From: Mycolicibacterium fluoranthenivorans
Lineage (GTDB): Bacteria > Actinomycetota > Actinomycetes > Mycobacteriales > Mycobacteriaceae
Direction of reading: 5' to 3'
DNA: 64,000 bases
NCBI RefSeq assembly: GCF_011758805.1
Contig: NZ_JAANOW010000001.1
Coordinates: 3,410,001 to 3,474,000 of the forward strand
The position numbers and the translations under genes are program-made. Below, one piece after another: positions 63,842 to 64,000 of this stretch. The notes under the pieces are model-generated. The model did not search any database. It was not told where the DNA came from and worked only from the letters and a program-made list of their open reading frames with translations. Position 1 is the first letter of the stretch; each line of letters opens with the position of its first letter.

Positions 63842-64000
63842 ATGGTGGCCAACACGCTCAAACGCCGCATCGTGCACACCGCCCAGCGCTACCTCGTGAA
63901 CCCGGTCGGGCGAAAACTCCCGGTCACCATGCTGGAGACCACGGGCCGCAAGTCCGGCCAGCCTCGACATACCGCCGTGGGTGGGCGCCTCGTCGGCAAT
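63842..64000 (+). CDS. Ddn-like deazaflavin (F420)-dependent nitroreductase family, N-terminal part
   Basis: Only 53 residues lie in the window. LPVTMLETTGRKSGQPRHTA is the F420-binding start characteristic of the Ddn/DUF385 family, preceded by a helical YLVNPVGRK. It begins at ATG 63842 and continues past the edge. Members reduce quinones or nitro compounds with F420H2. Confidence 0.82.
   Translation, partial: MVANTLKRRIVHTAQRYLVNPVGRKLPVTMLETTGRKSGQPRHTAVGGRLVGN

Overview
The window is about 68% GC, densely packed on both strands, and reads as chromosome from a free-living mycobacterium, most likely a fast-growing Mycolicibacterium. The markers are an antigen 85C-type mycolyltransferase, an LdtMt1-type L,D-transpeptidase, a CYP125-type steroid P450, BfrA-type bacterioferritin, a TetR/molybdopterin pair that looks like Rv0196-Rv0197, an Mpt53/CcdA pair like Rv2878c-Rv2877c, four perfect matches to the KstR cholesterol-regulator operator, two IdeR-type iron boxes, and an intact Lon protease (absent from M. 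tuberculosis). These ortholog names come from memory of the families, not from a search. I see no rRNA, tRNA, insertion sequence, prophage or CRISPR array. Base composition looks uniform, so most of the window appears to be core chromosome with catabolic accessory genes.

Layout. 1-3.0 kb: a minus-strand operon (73-aa protein, CinA, choline-kinase-like phosphotransferase, FAD amine dehydrogenase cut by the window edge). 3.1-5.9 kb: a membrane-anchored GH2 exo-glucosaminidase-type enzyme. 6.0-10.9 kb: KstR-type operators drive a steroid-type SDR, a DapB-like NAD(P) protein and a nitronate-monooxygenase-like flavoprotein; between them lies the first copy of a two-gene module (two-repeat protein plus Bfd ferredoxin). 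11-24 kb: TetR/molybdoenzyme pair, CYP125-like P450, hydrolase, XRE regulator, FadR-type regulator with a fatty acid hydroxylase, LdtA, a DUF7159-type protein, a POT peptide transporter and a threonine dehydratase. 24-36 kb: thioesterase, secreted proteins, a decayed MetQ fragment, a receiver-less winged-helix protein, a DUF1275 protein, glycosyltransferase, dienelactone hydrolase, SDR, FUSC transporter, amidohydrolase with a SnoaL-like protein, and the Mpt53/CcdA redox pair. 37-40 kb: a KstR-controlled carboxymuconolactone decarboxylase operon, then bacterioferritin divergent from the second copy of the Bfd module with two IdeR boxes between them. 41-48 kb: a second FUSC protein, a KstR-controlled thioesterase, and a GntR / allophanate hydrolase / biuret hydrolase / permease cluster for biuret-type nitrogen. 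48-54 kb: TPR protein, rhomboid-like protein, deaminase, GH13 enzyme and fbpC. 54-64 kb: SDR and quinone oxidoreductase, Lon with a HAIR-like element, a flavin-dependent LLM oxidoreductase, a GlxA regulator divergent from an HD / alpha-beta hydrolase / metallo-beta-lactamase operon, and the start of a Ddn-like deazaflavin enzyme.

The two most interesting signals are, first, the duplicated module of a two-repeat alpha/beta protein plus a Bfd ferredoxin, one copy of which shares an IdeR-box promoter region with bacterioferritin, suggesting an iron-mobilisation partner system. The second is a family of 36-bp repeats with the variable core GCGNAGC (a sequence able to form an unusually stable DNA mini-hairpin), found at five places, twice inside reading frames without breaking them.
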